Assembly: GCF_000317105.1 (NCBI RefSeq)
Contig: NC_019693.1
Coordinates: forward strand, 5,767,227 to 5,831,226
Length of the DNA: 64,000 nucleotides
DNA from: Oscillatoria acuminata PCC 6304
Lineage (GTDB): Bacteria > Cyanobacteriota > Cyanobacteriia > Cyanobacteriales > Laspinemataceae
Reading direction: 5' to 3'
Shown one piece after another: positions 1-9,025 of this stretch (its first letter is position 1; each line of letters opens with the position of its first letter). The notes under the pieces were generated by a model, which was given only the letters and a program-made list of their open reading frames with translations, was not told where the DNA came from and ran no database searches. Both the position numbers and the translations under genes were made by a program.

Positions 1-378
1 CCGATGTTACAGGCGCAGGCATTGAGTGAATTATTTGCACTTTTGGCAGAGGTGGATTGTTCGATTATCTGCTATACCGGGTTTACCTTAGAACAGTTAC
101 AGGCCAAGTCTGACCCGGCGATCGCCCGAGTCTTGTCGCAAATTGATGTGTTAATTGATGGACTTTATCTCCCGGAACTCAATGATAACCAAGGGTGGCG
201 CGGTTCTGCCAATCAACGGGTGCATTTTCTCACCCCTCGATTGTTTGCTGAAGCGGGTGCATTTTCCTCTCGCAAGCGCGATGTGGAAATTCACCTGAGA
301 AATGATTCGGCGTTGATGGTGGGTGTACCGCCTCGCCATTTCTCTGATACCTTTAAACAGGTCATTGATAACAGTTAA
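1..378 (+). CDS. Radical SAM / 4Fe-4S single-cluster protein, C-terminal part
   Basis: The reading frame is open at the left edge, so only the last ~125 residues are present and the SAM-binding Cys motif lies outside the window. The visible part has a segment typical of the C-terminal half of NrdG/PflA-like activating enzymes: strand 'CSIICYTGFTLEQL', then 'IDVLIDGLYLPEL', then 'GSANQRVHFLT'. Proteins of this group use a 4Fe-4S cluster and SAM to make a radical. The partner enzyme cannot be read here. The next gene starts 14 bases downstream on the same strand, so the two may be co-transcribed. The family call rests on resemblance of the C-terminal segment only. Confidence 0.55.
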   Translation, partial: PMLQAQALSELFALLAEVDCSIICYTGFTLEQLQAKSDPAIARVLSQIDVLIDGLYLPELNDNQGWRGSANQRVHFLTPRLFAEAGAFSSRKRDVEIHLRNDSALMVGVPPRHFSDTFKQVIDNS

Positions 379-392
379 TAGCAAGAAGTATT

Positions 393-1166
393 ATGGTGTC
401 TCTCAAGGGTAAAATTGTGTTGATTACGGGTGCGAGTAGTGGGATTGGGGCCGCTTGCGCCGAACTGTTCGCCCAGGCGGGTGCGGATTTGATTTTGGCG
501 GCGCGGCGTTTGGAACGGGTAGAGGCGTTAGGGACTCAACTGGTGCAACAGTATCAGATTCAGACTCATGTTTTGGGGTTGGATGTTTGCGATCGCCAAG
601 CAGTTGACGCCACCCTGAATCATCTTCCCGAACCTTGGAATCAGATTGATATTTTAGTCAATAATGCGGGTCTGAGTCGGGGATTATCCAAACTCCATGA
701 AGGCAATATTGACGACTGGGAGGAAATGCTGGATACCAATGTCAAGGGACTGCTGTATGTGACTCGGGCGGTGGTACCTGGGATGGTGGAACGGCAAGGG
801 GGTCATGTGGTAAATATTGGCTCGATCGCCGGTCGAGTCGCCTATCCGGGGGGGAATGTGTACTGTGCCTCAAAAGCGGCAGTCCGGGCGATTTCCGACG
901 GTTTGAAGCAAGATTTAATCGGGACTCCGGTGCGGGTGACGGAAATCGAACCGGGTTTAGTGGAGACGGAATTTAGTCTGGTGCGCTTTCATGGCGACTG
1001 CGATCGCGCTGAAAAGGTGTATCAGGATTTAACGCCCCTCACCGGGGAGGATATTGCGGATTTAGTGCTTTTTTCTGTCACTCGACCCCCCCATGTGAAT
1101 ATTAGCGAAATGTTAGTCGTCCCGGTGGATCAGGCCAATGCTACCCTCGTTCATCGGCGACGTTAA
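393..1166 (+). CDS. SDR-family NAD(P)-dependent oxidoreductase (YdfG-like)
   Basis: This is a 257-residue classical short-chain dehydrogenase/reductase. The nucleotide-binding TGASSGIG motif is at residues 12-19, the NNAG motif at 90-93, and the Ser-Tyr-Lys catalytic set is visible as S144, Y157 and K161 in the YxxxK arrangement. The length is normal for the family. The closest general resemblance is to YdfG-type enzymes that oxidise small hydroxy acids or reduce malonic semialdehyde, but the substrate cannot be read from the sequence. The ATG has a weak purine-rich site (aagaag) just upstream. It is a soluble cytoplasmic enzyme, with no signal or membrane segment. Confidence 0.9.
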   Translation: MVSLKGKIVLITGASSGIGAACAELFAQAGADLILAARRLERVEALGTQLVQQYQIQTHVLGLDVCDRQAVDATLNHLPEPWNQIDILVNNAGLSRGLSKLHEGNIDDWEEMLDTNVKGLLYVTRAVVPGMVERQGGHVVNIGSIAGRVAYPGGNVYCASKAAVRAISDGLKQDLIGTPVRVTEIEPGLVETEFSLVRFHGDCDRAEKVYQDLTPLTGEDIADLVLFSVTRPPHVNISEMLVVPVDQANATLVHRRR

Positions 1167-1336
1167 ACTGAAAAAGATGCGCGTGAAGGACGGACGACGG
1201 ATGCAATCTACGATTCATGGTAACGGGTTAACTATCGCCCAATTTCGGGCGTTATTCCAAGCAAACAAACTCTCAACGGGGCGAGGGTTGAGCGTTGCGG
1301 TGATTTGTGGTGTACCGGGTATTGGGGAATAGTATC

Positions 1337-2812
1337 ATGACACCGGCAAAGTTACAAGCCCAAGCCAAACAAGGCGATCTGCGGGCGATCGCCGCTTTGA
1401 TTGATGATTGTTTAACCCCCCACGGCATGAGATCTCAGGTGCGCTTGCATCAGGGTTTATTGTCAGTGAGTGTGCACGCGCCCACTCCCAGACATCGGCA
1501 ACGGTGCGTTTCTGCAATTCGGCAACTGCTGATGAAACTGAGAATTCCGGCAGTCGCCCGGGTCCGGATTTTGGGCAAAAATCGCGATCGCTCAGTGATC
1601 TGGAGTGAGGAATTTTCCTTGGGAAAGGGAACTCATGTGCGAACCGTCGTCCCCGGACGGCGCAAACCGCAAAATGACGGCAACAGCGATACCCTAGCAC
1701 GGGGATTGTCCCGCGTCACCTCTCGTCCCTCCTCCACAAGAAGACAACCCAGGCGATCGCCCCAAACAAAGCTGCAAAAAGACCCCTGGTTAGCGGTTAA
1801 TTTATCGGTTCTGTTTCCGGGTCTCGGACAGATTTATGCCGGAAAATTTTTCCGAGGGTTGGGAATTATTTTAATTGAAGCCGTCTTAATTGCCGTTGCA
1901 CTGGCTACATTCTTTAGTCCGGAGGGCAATACTTTAACCAGTTTGGGATTAGTTTTCCCAATTTTTGGCATTTATTTGGTCAATATTATTGATGCTCATC
2001 GATGTTTTAAACCCCTCTCTTTTTTGCGCCTAGAAAGGGTGCTTAAAAATAAAAGAAATAAAAATAATCCTTGGGTTGCAGTATTTTTATCTCAATTGTT
2101 ACCGGGACTAGGCCATCTGTATTTAAAAAACTTCGGCCTAGGCGCAGTCTTGATGATTAGCCTAATTGTCGCCTCTAATATTGCTCGATTGCATCCGGGA
2201 TGGTTGCTGGTTCCGCCTTTACTGTATGCGATCGCCTGTTACCATGCTTATTTTTCCTGCCCGCGATCGGCCCTCCATTCCCGAGACCCGATTGTGATGA
2301 TTGTGAGTTTGATTGTAGCCTTTAAGCTCACCACTATCTTGATTCCCGCTTGGATCGAACATGATGTGGTGCAACGGTTTACGATTCCCAGTGATTCGAT
2401 GGTTCCCACTCTCCGTTCTGGGGACCAAATCCTCGCCCTAAAATCTCGCACTCGTCCGACGCAAAAAGGGGATTTAATTGTTTTTCGTGCGCCGGAATTT
2501 GCCAAAACCCTTGACCCCAATGCCGGAGATTTATTTATCAAACGCACTATTGGGATGCCCTTAGATGTGCTCCGACTCAAGGATGGGATTATTTATATCA
2601 ATAATCAACCCCTTTCCGAGGACTATGTTGCTGGCCCTGCTCAGTACAATTTAGACCCCCAGATCGTCCCAGCAGATAGTTATTTTGTGTTAGGAGATAA
2701 TCGCAATAATAGCTTTGATTCTCACGTTTGGGGATATGTCCCGAGAAATCACATTATCGGCAAAGCGTATAAAATCTACTGGCCCCCAGAACGGATTGGA
2801 CCTTTGCGGTAA
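1337..2812 (+). CDS. lepB: Signal peptidase I with N-terminal extension and paired membrane repeats
   Basis: The last ~140 residues are a complete type I signal peptidase (S26). The catalytic Ser is S354 in SDSM, the Lys general base is K402 in FIKRTIG, and the GDNRNNSFDSHVWG box follows. It would cleave Sec/Tat signal peptides on the outer face of the membrane. Unlike a typical ~200-residue enzyme it is ~491 residues long. A ~90-residue soluble domain comes first, then a basic Ser/Arg linker. Next come two repeats beginning 'LSVLFPGLGQIYAG' and 'LSQLLPGLGHLYLK', which resemble the PGLGQ-Y membrane modules of DUF5683/TM2-like proteins. The ATG at 1337 was chosen over an in-frame start at 1307 because homology begins at MTPAKL. 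A weak hairpin follows at 2864-2897. Confidence 0.82.
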   Translation: MTPAKLQAQAKQGDLRAIAALIDDCLTPHGMRSQVRLHQGLLSVSVHAPTPRHRQRCVSAIRQLLMKLRIPAVARVRILGKNRDRSVIWSEEFSLGKGTHVRTVVPGRRKPQNDGNSDTLARGLSRVTSRPSSTRRQPRRSPQTKLQKDPWLAVNLSVLFPGLGQIYAGKFFRGLGIILIEAVLIAVALATFFSPEGNTLTSLGLVFPIFGIYLVNIIDAHRCFKPLSFLRLERVLKNKRNKNNPWVAVFLSQLLPGLGHLYLKNFGLGAVLMISLIVASNIARLHPGWLLVPPLLYAIACYHAYFSCPRSALHSRDPIVMIVSLIVAFKLTTILIPAWIEHDVVQRFTIPSDSMVPTLRSGDQILALKSRTRPTQKGDLIVFRAPEFAKTLDPNAGDLFIKRTIGMPLDVLRLKDGIIYINNQPLSEDYVAGPAQYNLDPQIVPADSYFVLGDNRNNSFDSHVWGYVPRNHIIGKAYKIYWPPERIGPLR

Positions 2813-2863
2813 ATCTGGGAAGGGTAGTGTTTAGGGGATTGGCCTCACATTCAAACTCACGAA

Positions 2864-2897
2864 CGGTCCCCTCCCCAAGACACAGGGGAGGGAACCG
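2864..2897. terminator. Hairpin between convergent genes
   Basis: This is an imperfect inverted repeat: 12 of 13 arm bases pair around an 8-base loop, with arms cggtcccctcccc and ggggagggaaccg. It sits between the end of the signal peptidase gene (+) and the end of the envelope protein gene (-). There is no clear T-run on either side. Role as a bidirectional terminator is inferred from position. Confidence 0.4.
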
Positions 2898-2937
2898 GAA
2901 GTAAAAACTTACTCTTGTAAGACTGGATCTCCCTGTC

Positions 2938-3456
2938 TTAAAATCGTAAACCGACGCCGCCTTGCAAAGAGACAGCAGGTTTGCTTTCATCGTCATAAGC
3001 ATCCAAGGCAATCACCGCATTCCCAAAGACGATGAATCGGGTATTGGGAACGGCGAAATCCACCCCGGGTTGAATCGCAAAGCTAACTTTTTGGCCCACG
3101 GGGGTATCCCCAGTGGTGAGGGCGGCACCTGCACCCAAGTAAATATCAGTTTGCCAGGTGAGGGGATAGTCATAGGAAATGGTGGGAACCACTGCCGTAC
3201 CATCGCCGCTAAAAAATCCCTGAGCGCGTAATGAAATGGGCAGGGCGAGCAGTTTATAGCGGGCTGCTAGTAAAAAAGAGTTTTGCCGATCGCCCTCTAG
3301 TTCGGTCAGTCCAGCGGATCCACCAATCCCCACATAACTCCCATAAGCCGCTTGAGCCGATGCCGGTTGACTCGACAGGGCTAAACTGCTGGCGATCGCC
3401 CCTGTCCCTAACATCAGCGCACCCAAAATCGATCCCATTTTTTTCAGACGTTCCAT
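2938..3456 (-). CDS. Secreted envelope protein, probable small outer-membrane beta-barrel
   Basis: A 172-residue protein with a clear signal peptide: basic start MERLKK, a hydrophobic core around residues 9-27, and a cleavage-like 'PASAQA' near residue 35. The mature part is built of alternating polar/hydrophobic strands with Gly-rich turns and ends in Phe ('GVGLRF'), as outer-membrane barrel proteins do. No named family was recognised. A good ribosome site (gaggag) lies about 10 bases before the ATG. It is convergent with the signal peptidase gene. Assignment to the outer membrane is inference from strand pattern and the terminal Phe. Confidence 0.6.
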   Translation of the reverse strand: MERLKKMGSILGALMLGTGAIASSLALSSQPASAQAAYGSYVGIGGSAGLTELEGDRQNSFLLAARYKLLALPISLRAQGFFSGDGTAVVPTISYDYPLTWQTDIYLGAGAALTTGDTPVGQKVSFAIQPGVDFAVPNTRFIVFGNAVIALDAYDDESKPAVSLQGGVGLRF

Positions 3457-3670
3457 TTCCCTACTCCTCTATCCCACTAAAAACAAATACTTCCAATGTT
3501 CCGTCGATTCTAGCTCAAGTTGAATCGATGAACCATCACCAAGTCTGTTTCCCTATCCCTTCGGGAATGGCAAAACCCAGAGGAGTCAAGGGTCTGAATC
3601 CAGGGTGAACTCCGATTAGGGGATTGCAAAATATAAATCCTCCAAACGTTCAACTGAAAGGAAGGTATGT

Positions 3671-3720
3671 GTAGGGGCGCAATGCGCAGGCCCCAGGGGG
3701 CCTGCGCATTGCGCCCCTAC
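3671..3720. repeat. 50-bp perfect palindrome
   Basis: Two exact 24-base arms starting gtaggggcgcaatgcgcagg face each other around a 2-base centre (ag). It is intergenic, between the 5' end of the envelope protein gene and the 3' end of the RDD-pentapeptide gene. The 'gtaggggcgcaatgcgc' type of palindrome resembles dispersed REP-like elements of cyanobacteria. It may also act as a terminator. Confidence 0.7.
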
Positions 3721-3787
3721 ATTGACGGGGCTACTCCGTTGATCTACGAACGAACGTTTTGGAGATTTTATTTTTTGGAGTTCCCTT

Positions 3788-3830
3788 AACCGGGTTCAAA
3801 AATTGGGGTATTTTAACCCCAAACCCGGTT
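3788..3830. repeat. Nested inverted repeat, possible terminator of the RDD gene
   Basis: Outer 9-base arms aaccgggtt / aacccggtt (3788-3796, 3822-3830) enclose an inner ggggt / acccc pair. It lies just downstream of the leftward RDD-pentapeptide gene. The accgggtt motif recurs elsewhere in the window (21821-21940, near 45750 and 63313), so it is also a dispersed repeat motif. Together with the 3671-3720 palindrome it accounts for the 420-base gap 3457-3877; nothing else was seen there. Confidence 0.45.
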
Positions 3831-3877
3831 TCTGGTAGATTGCATCCGCAATCGAGGCCCCGGGGAGAAGCAACCCC

Positions 3878-6061
3878 TTATGGTTGGGAACACAGAGGAT
3901 AAATTCCCCCTTGAGCACAGATATAAACAATTTGTTTATTATCTAAATTTCGAGCGTTGCTAAAATCAACCCCGCGCAAAAATCCGGCTGTGGCAGGGTC
4001 GGGGGATTGGATGAGGCGATCGCCATTTTGGGTATGAGGTTTGAAAAACACGGCCCCTTGGAAATCCGCCCCTTCTACATTTGCCCCTTGAAAATTTACC
4101 GAGGTGAGATCGGTTTGCTGGAAGTTGGCATTTTGTAATTGAGCAAAACTCAAATTCGCACCCGCTAGTTTCGTCCCGCTCATGTTGGCATTTTGGAGAT
4201 TAGATTGGGTGAAATTCCCCCGGCTCAAATCCGCCCCTTGCCAGTCCGATCGCATTAAGTTTGCCTTTGCCAGGGTCGCGTCGGTTGCCACCACCCGGGG
4301 GAACCGAGCACCGATGGCGAGAATGCCGGTTAAGTTCGCTTGGACTAACTGAGCACCAACCAAGGTGGCATTGGTGAGGTCCGCTTCTCGCAAATCTGCC
4401 CCGATCGCCTGGACACTGCTGAGATTGGCCCCGGTGAGTTGAGCATTAGAGAGGTTCGCCCGGTCCAGTTTGGCGCGACTGAGATTGCTATAGGCAAGCA
4501 GAACATGACTTAAAAATGCCCCGGTAAAGTCGGCATCGGTGAGGATGCTGGCGGTAAAGTCGGCTTTTTGGTCATCCAAACTTCCGAAACGGCGATCGGG
4601 TCCGGGACTGGAAAATTGACTGCTTTTAAAACTGGCATGGCTTAAAATAGCGCCCCGAAATCTAATCCCGGATAAGTCAGTTTTTTCTAACACCAAGGTG
4701 AAGGGGGCCGCTTCTGTGGTGACTTGGCCCAAATGAGTGCGGCTCAGATCTAAAGAGTCGAACTCAGTGCTATAAAGTTGGAGGAGTTTGGCGATCGCCC
4801 GTTGGGTAGCTTGGAGTCGCAATTGCACTACTTCCAACTGCTCCTCATTGGTGCTATAACGCAGGGAATCCAGGTCTGTGCGGGTGGATTGGTTTAATTT
4901 TTGCAAATAGGGGAGCGATCGCCCGCCACTGCTGACTAAGGCTTGTTGGAGGACATCCAGTTGAGCCGCGTCCGTTTCCAGGGCCAGCATATCCGCTAAA
5001 ATTTGATACTGGGCCTCGGGATTATCTAAACTGGCTAATCCCAGAATCGCACCTTGACGCTCATCCGGTGCAAATTGCTGGACCCAAGTGAGAAACTTTT
5101 CCTGATCCCGCGCCGCCTGAGTGCGGGCATTTTCTTGAGATTGGATATAAAGTTGAGTCGTGACGAAGGTTCCCAAAATTGCACCTAGACCCACGGCCAA
5201 TGCTAGGACTATTTTGGCGCTACTTTGAAGACGAATTCTATTCCACCACTGATCGAGTCCGGGTTGTGATTCTGGCATCCGTTCCAGGGGGCCGCCTGCC
5301 TCGAATTGAATCCCCACCTGTTTTGAGTTGCTGCTGTTCATTTTTTTACTAGGTCCCGAAACGCTGTGTCGGCTACTGCGGACCCACGTTCCGGCGAGGC
5401 GATCGTGCAGGGTGCGGCACTTGGGATCAAAGTAACTCCAGAGTCCATCCAAGGCGACCATCAAGGCCGTTGTTACTCCTAAAATTACTAAGTCCGGTAC
5501 TGCGCCTGTGATCAGCCAGATCAGATAGGCGCTGGTGAGGGTGACTCCCCAACGGCCTACTGCCTCTCGCAACAGTGCACGCCCAAAACCGGGCGCTTTT
5601 CCCGAATCCGTCACCACCTGGAGGCGCAACCAGCGCTTCGGTAAAGTCTGACCCGTGAGTCCGAGTAGATATAGTTGCCAAATACTGACGCTTAAGGCGG
5701 CGATCGGGCCAATTGTCCAGAGGAAATTGACGAGGGGAGGGACTAGACGGGTGCAGCGACGTCCTCGGGGATGGGGACAAGTGGGGGGCAGGGCCAGGGT
5801 CCGGGCGATCGCACCTTCCAGGGTCACCAGAACGGGATTCAGGGGGACAGGTTGCACATTCAGATACCGGGTGGCGTGCCATCCCAAAGACAGGGGAACT
5901 AGGGCGCTAAGGGTAATCAGCGCCAGTTCTACTGTACTCGCGGCCAACCGCCGGGGAAAGAGGGTCACGGGGTTGACTTTCCCCTGAGTTGGGGGTTTGC
6001 TTTTTTTAGTCGATTGGACCTTGGGTACAGTTCGCTTCGGGCCTTTAGATTTCCCAGTCAC
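3878..6061 (-). CDS. RDD-domain membrane protein with pentapeptide repeats
   Basis: A 727-residue protein in three parts. A basic tail of ~30 residues leads to an RDD-type domain (about 35-235) with several membrane segments and the family's late 'DPKCRTLHDRLAGT' motif. After a linker comes one more membrane helix near residue 285 ('IVLALAVGLGAILGTFV') and a coiled region with 'ARTQAARDQEKF'. The last ~280 residues carry many A(D/N)LxxANL pentapeptide units, which fold as a right-handed beta helix. The start codon is GTG with aagag just upstream. RDD proteins are membrane proteins of mixed or unknown function (some are ion antiporters). The joint architecture suggests a membrane-anchored scaffold; that is inference. 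The small gene at 6072-6395 lies 10 bases upstream on the same strand, so the pair is probably one transcript. Confidence 0.8.
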   Translation of the reverse strand: MTGKSKGPKRTVPKVQSTKKSKPPTQGKVNPVTLFPRRLAASTVELALITLSALVPLSLGWHATRYLNVQPVPLNPVLVTLEGAIARTLALPPTCPHPRGRRCTRLVPPLVNFLWTIGPIAALSVSIWQLYLLGLTGQTLPKRWLRLQVVTDSGKAPGFGRALLREAVGRWGVTLTSAYLIWLITGAVPDLVILGVTTALMVALDGLWSYFDPKCRTLHDRLAGTWVRSSRHSVSGPSKKMNSSNSKQVGIQFEAGGPLERMPESQPGLDQWWNRIRLQSSAKIVLALAVGLGAILGTFVTTQLYIQSQENARTQAARDQEKFLTWVQQFAPDERQGAILGLASLDNPEAQYQILADMLALETDAAQLDVLQQALVSSGGRSLPYLQKLNQSTRTDLDSLRYSTNEEQLEVVQLRLQATQRAIAKLLQLYSTEFDSLDLSRTHLGQVTTEAAPFTLVLEKTDLSGIRFRGAILSHASFKSSQFSSPGPDRRFGSLDDQKADFTASILTDADFTGAFLSHVLLAYSNLSRAKLDRANLSNAQLTGANLSSVQAIGADLREADLTNATLVGAQLVQANLTGILAIGARFPRVVATDATLAKANLMRSDWQGADLSRGNFTQSNLQNANMSGTKLAGANLSFAQLQNANFQQTDLTSVNFQGANVEGADFQGAVFFKPHTQNGDRLIQSPDPATAGFLRGVDFSNARNLDNKQIVYICAQGGIYPLCSQP

Positions 6062-6071
6062 TCTTATTTAT

Positions 6072-6395
6072 TTATTGATTTGGGTTGGAGGATTTGGACG
6101 CTAAAAATAATTTATATCCGACAAACCCTAACACCCCAACGGCGGCCAAGGTAAAGGCTAACCGAAGCAAATTTAAGACGGTACTCACGGCAGACAAGGC
6201 AAAAACTCCCCCCACGGCGATCGCCACCACTTTCCCTCTATCGGGCAATCCTTGATACCACAGGGTTAACTGTTGGTAAACCGATTTTAAGGAGGGGGTG
6301 TCAGGGGTCGAGGTTTGCAAGGGTTGCGGGTGGTGGATTTGCGCCTCTAAATCTTGGAGTTGGCGCTCTAATTTTTGGCGTTCTTGAGGATTCAT
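6072..6395 (-). CDS. Small membrane protein with N-terminal coiled coil, unknown function
   Basis: A 107-residue protein not recognised as a named family. It begins MNPQERQKLERQLQDLEAQI, a short charged helix likely to form a coiled coil, followed by a polar linker. It ends with two hydrophobic stretches ('VVAIAVGGVFALSAVSTVL' and 'AFTLAAVGVLGFVGYKLFLA'). The start was set at 6395 because the reading upstream loses helical character; longer in-frame starts exist at 6443 (ATG) and 6548 (TTG). None has a convincing ribosome site. It probably shares a transcript with the RDD-pentapeptide gene that follows 10 bases later. Confidence 0.55.
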   Translation of the reverse strand: MNPQERQKLERQLQDLEAQIHHPQPLQTSTPDTPSLKSVYQQLTLWYQGLPDRGKVVAIAVGGVFALSAVSTVLNLLRLAFTLAAVGVLGFVGYKLFLASKSSNPNQ

Positions 6396-7010
6396 GAGTT
6401 TTTGCTGATTCGAGGAGGATGCGATTGGACTCCAGTCCCCCATGAGACTGGGGAAGCTGCTCCTGTGATTGTAGCGAACCTCGGTGTGATCATGGGCTTT
6501 TAATGAGATGACTCTGAAAAATCGGAGAGGATTAATGGGTTTTGCCAACCCTCATGATGAAGAAATTTAGGAGCAATTTTTGCAAAAACAGGTACATTTA
6601 ACCCCTATAAATCCGTACTTTGGCGGATTTCTTTCTCAAGGGTTAACAGTAGGATTAAAGGAGATTGAGAAATGTGCATGGCGAACCCCCAAAGATTTGG
6701 GGGTTTTTTATTGAGGTCAATTCGCCCAGTTAGGCCATAACCACCCAGGAGTAAGGGTTGGTTTTGTTGGTGCAACGCGATCGCCACTACGGATGCTCAA
6801 GCGCGAGGATTGCAGCGAGCAAGCTGACCCAGAAGTGAGAGGTTTATCACATTATTGACAGCATTGAGCAAGATACTCTCACTCTTTATAGCTTCTGTAC
6901 CCCATCAGGACTAGCCCTGTCAAAATGTATTGATTTGTAGGGGCGTATTGCATACGCCCTGAATTGGGCGCAAGCATTTACTCCGACAAGAAACAAAAAC
7001 TCGCACGCTT
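6396..7010. other. Intergenic region with a lone + strand terminator-like hairpin
   Basis: About 615 bases between two leftward genes. At 6683-6706 the + strand has a cccccaaa / ttggggg stem followed directly by tttttt, a textbook intrinsic terminator. No + strand gene precedes it, except a possible ~25-codon frame starting near 6673 behind aaggag. From about 6935 there is the phrase 'gtaggggcgtattgc', related to the palindrome at 3671. The rest is featureless to the eye. Confidence 0.4.
6683..6706 (+). terminator. Orphan intrinsic terminator on the + strand
   Basis: A GC-rich stem (cccccaaa, 2-3 base loop, tttggggg) runs into a run of T. The flanking genes are both on the minus strand, so this would end an unannotated + strand transcript (small RNA or leader peptide). 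Confidence 0.45.
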
Positions 7011-8930
7011 TTAGGATGTCGGTTGTTGCTCTAAATAGGACTCAAAGCGCGATCGCAATTGTTCTAAGGTTAATTTCTGGGTCCAATATTCGACTAAGGC
7101 ATGACCAAAGGCCCAGGCATTGCGATCGCTGGTTCCCCGATTATCTCGCAGCAAGGGCCACAGGGAGAGCAAATCAAACTGAAAGGGTTTAGCGTCGATA
7201 TTCAACAAATTAAATAAGTCATAGGCCATTTGCAGTTTACCAATTACCATCGGTAACTGTTCCACCGGGATTTGTTCCGCTAAGGCGTAAGCGAGGGTCG
7301 GGGACCCGGTGGAAAGGGTGGAAATGAACTGGAGGACGGGAGTCTTGAGTAAGGAGGTTACGCCTTGGGTAGTTGCCATCTGGAAGGTATAGCGGTCAAT
7401 AATTTTAGCAGAAGTCACAATCCGGGATTCGCGATCGCGCAAAAATCGGGCAAGGCGCTGTTGTTTCGCCGGGTCGATCGCCTCAATCAGTGCGACTGCC
7501 AAGGTATCAGTATTCCAAGCAACTCGCCCTTGTTGTGAGTCTTGGGTGACAATGGGTAAAATGCGATCGCAATATTCTCCCAATTGTTCAGTGCGATACT
7601 GAGTGGCTTCCCGAATCGATTTTTCCTTGGGTTTATCCCCCCAAACCCAATCATAAGGGGGATTCCACTCCCGAATCGGACGCAAGCGATCGACTTGAGT
7701 CACAATGGCGATCGCCGGTAAATCTGACACCTCTGCCTTGATTTCTTTGAGAAAATCTACATCCATTTGCAGGGCCGGATCCAAAGCAGGAGTCACTAAC
7801 AATAATAAATCAGCAGTTGTGCCATAGTCGAGGACCATCTGACGCAAATCGGCGCGTTTTGCTTGTTCATATCCCGGGGTATCCCATAAAATCAAGGTCT
7901 CCCCGCCCTCACTCTGCCAATGATAATTAGAGATTAGGTCCGTACTCGGCAACAAATCGACTTCGGCGCGATCGCTATCAAACAATGTATTAATCAGACT
8001 ACTTTTTCCCGCCCCTGTACGCCCGACCAACAATATATTAACGGGTTTTTGTGCAATATTTTCCACAGGTTCTGTTTGAGAGATAATCTCTCGCAGGGTT
8101 TGGGTTTTGGCCTTCGGTAAAGCAGGAATAGACATCGGTGCAGCCGTCTCGGGTAATATCCGATTTCCATACAAAGTAGCCGCTTGCCGACTTAAATTCC
8201 GTAATGCGGCCTCTCGCAATAGTTGTCCCAAATTCACTAACAATTCTTGAGTTGCCCGATTGCTAGAACCCTGGGATGCCAATCTAGCAGCCGCTACAGC
8301 CGGATTCACAAACCATTGTACCCAGTTCCAAACTTGGAACAGCTTCCGCGCCGAAGGTTCCAATTTTCGATACATTTCATAGGCTTGAAAGGCTTGTCCT
8401 ACGGTGACTTGATTCAATGCCGGTGAGAGTTGTTGCATCCATCGGTCCAGATCATCCACAGTGCCTCGAATCAGTCCATAGGCTTGGGGAATGTAAATAT
8501 TAAGCAGGGGATATTTGACTTCAGGATTATAAATTAAGGCAATGGCGGTGACGACTTCCTGACATCGGTTCCCAAAGGTTTGTAAATCCTCCCAAATCGG
8601 CGCATCATTCCGAGAGGTTTCTAATATCTTTTGTAAAGCAATTTCGGCTTTTTGAGTCGCTTCATCAGCGGTGGGTCCGGTGTTTTGTTGTTTAGACTCT
8701 TCGATGTCCTGATTCACCTGGGCGATCGCCGCTTCCATTTCCGCCATCATCGGTTGAGTCCACTGCACTAATAGCCACCGCCACCCGACTAAAACCAGGG
8801 TAAAGATTGCCCAAATCCAGTTCAGATTCCATTCATGAATTTGGGTTCCTGCTGCCACCAGCAAAAAGCTAACAATCGCGGCGATCGGCAGGGCTAAAAC
8901 CACCCATTGCCAAGTTTTTAATCGAACCAT
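7011..8930 (-). CDS. Membrane-anchored dynamin/HSR1-like GTPase
   Basis: A ~639-residue P-loop GTPase. Two hydrophobic segments at the N terminus (about residues 7-30 and 37-55) anchor it to a membrane. A helical region follows, and then the G domain: G1 GRTGAGKSS at 303-311, G3 DTPG at 350-353 and a G4-like TQVD at 411-414, in place of the usual NKxD. The C-terminal ~200 residues are helical. The family (YfjP/HSR1-related, seen often in cyanobacteria) is linked to membrane remodelling or stress, without a firm function. The start is at 8930 because an ideal AGGAGG lies 9 bases upstream; an in-frame ATG at 8990 lacks one. Confidence 0.78.
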   Translation of the reverse strand: MVRLKTWQWVVLALPIAAIVSFLLVAAGTQIHEWNLNWIWAIFTLVLVGWRWLLVQWTQPMMAEMEAAIAQVNQDIEESKQQNTGPTADEATQKAEIALQKILETSRNDAPIWEDLQTFGNRCQEVVTAIALIYNPEVKYPLLNIYIPQAYGLIRGTVDDLDRWMQQLSPALNQVTVGQAFQAYEMYRKLEPSARKLFQVWNWVQWFVNPAVAAARLASQGSSNRATQELLVNLGQLLREAALRNLSRQAATLYGNRILPETAAPMSIPALPKAKTQTLREIISQTEPVENIAQKPVNILLVGRTGAGKSSLINTLFDSDRAEVDLLPSTDLISNYHWQSEGGETLILWDTPGYEQAKRADLRQMVLDYGTTADLLLLVTPALDPALQMDVDFLKEIKAEVSDLPAIAIVTQVDRLRPIREWNPPYDWVWGDKPKEKSIREATQYRTEQLGEYCDRILPIVTQDSQQGRVAWNTDTLAVALIEAIDPAKQQRLARFLRDRESRIVTSAKIIDRYTFQMATTQGVTSLLKTPVLQFISTLSTGSPTLAYALAEQIPVEQLPMVIGKLQMAYDLFNLLNIDAKPFQFDLLSLWPLLRDNRGTSDRNAWAFGHALVEYWTQKLTLEQLRSRFESYLEQQPTS

Positions 8931-9025
8931 TGATCTATGCCTCCTGAAATAAATTGGGTTTTCTAAATTGATATAGAGTGAACAGTGCATCCAGTCCTCC
9001 CCACAATTTTAGACTAAACCCAATA

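Noticed and set aside
6605-6787. 60-codon minus-strand frame
   Set aside because: It runs through the terminator-like hairpin and has no family resemblance.
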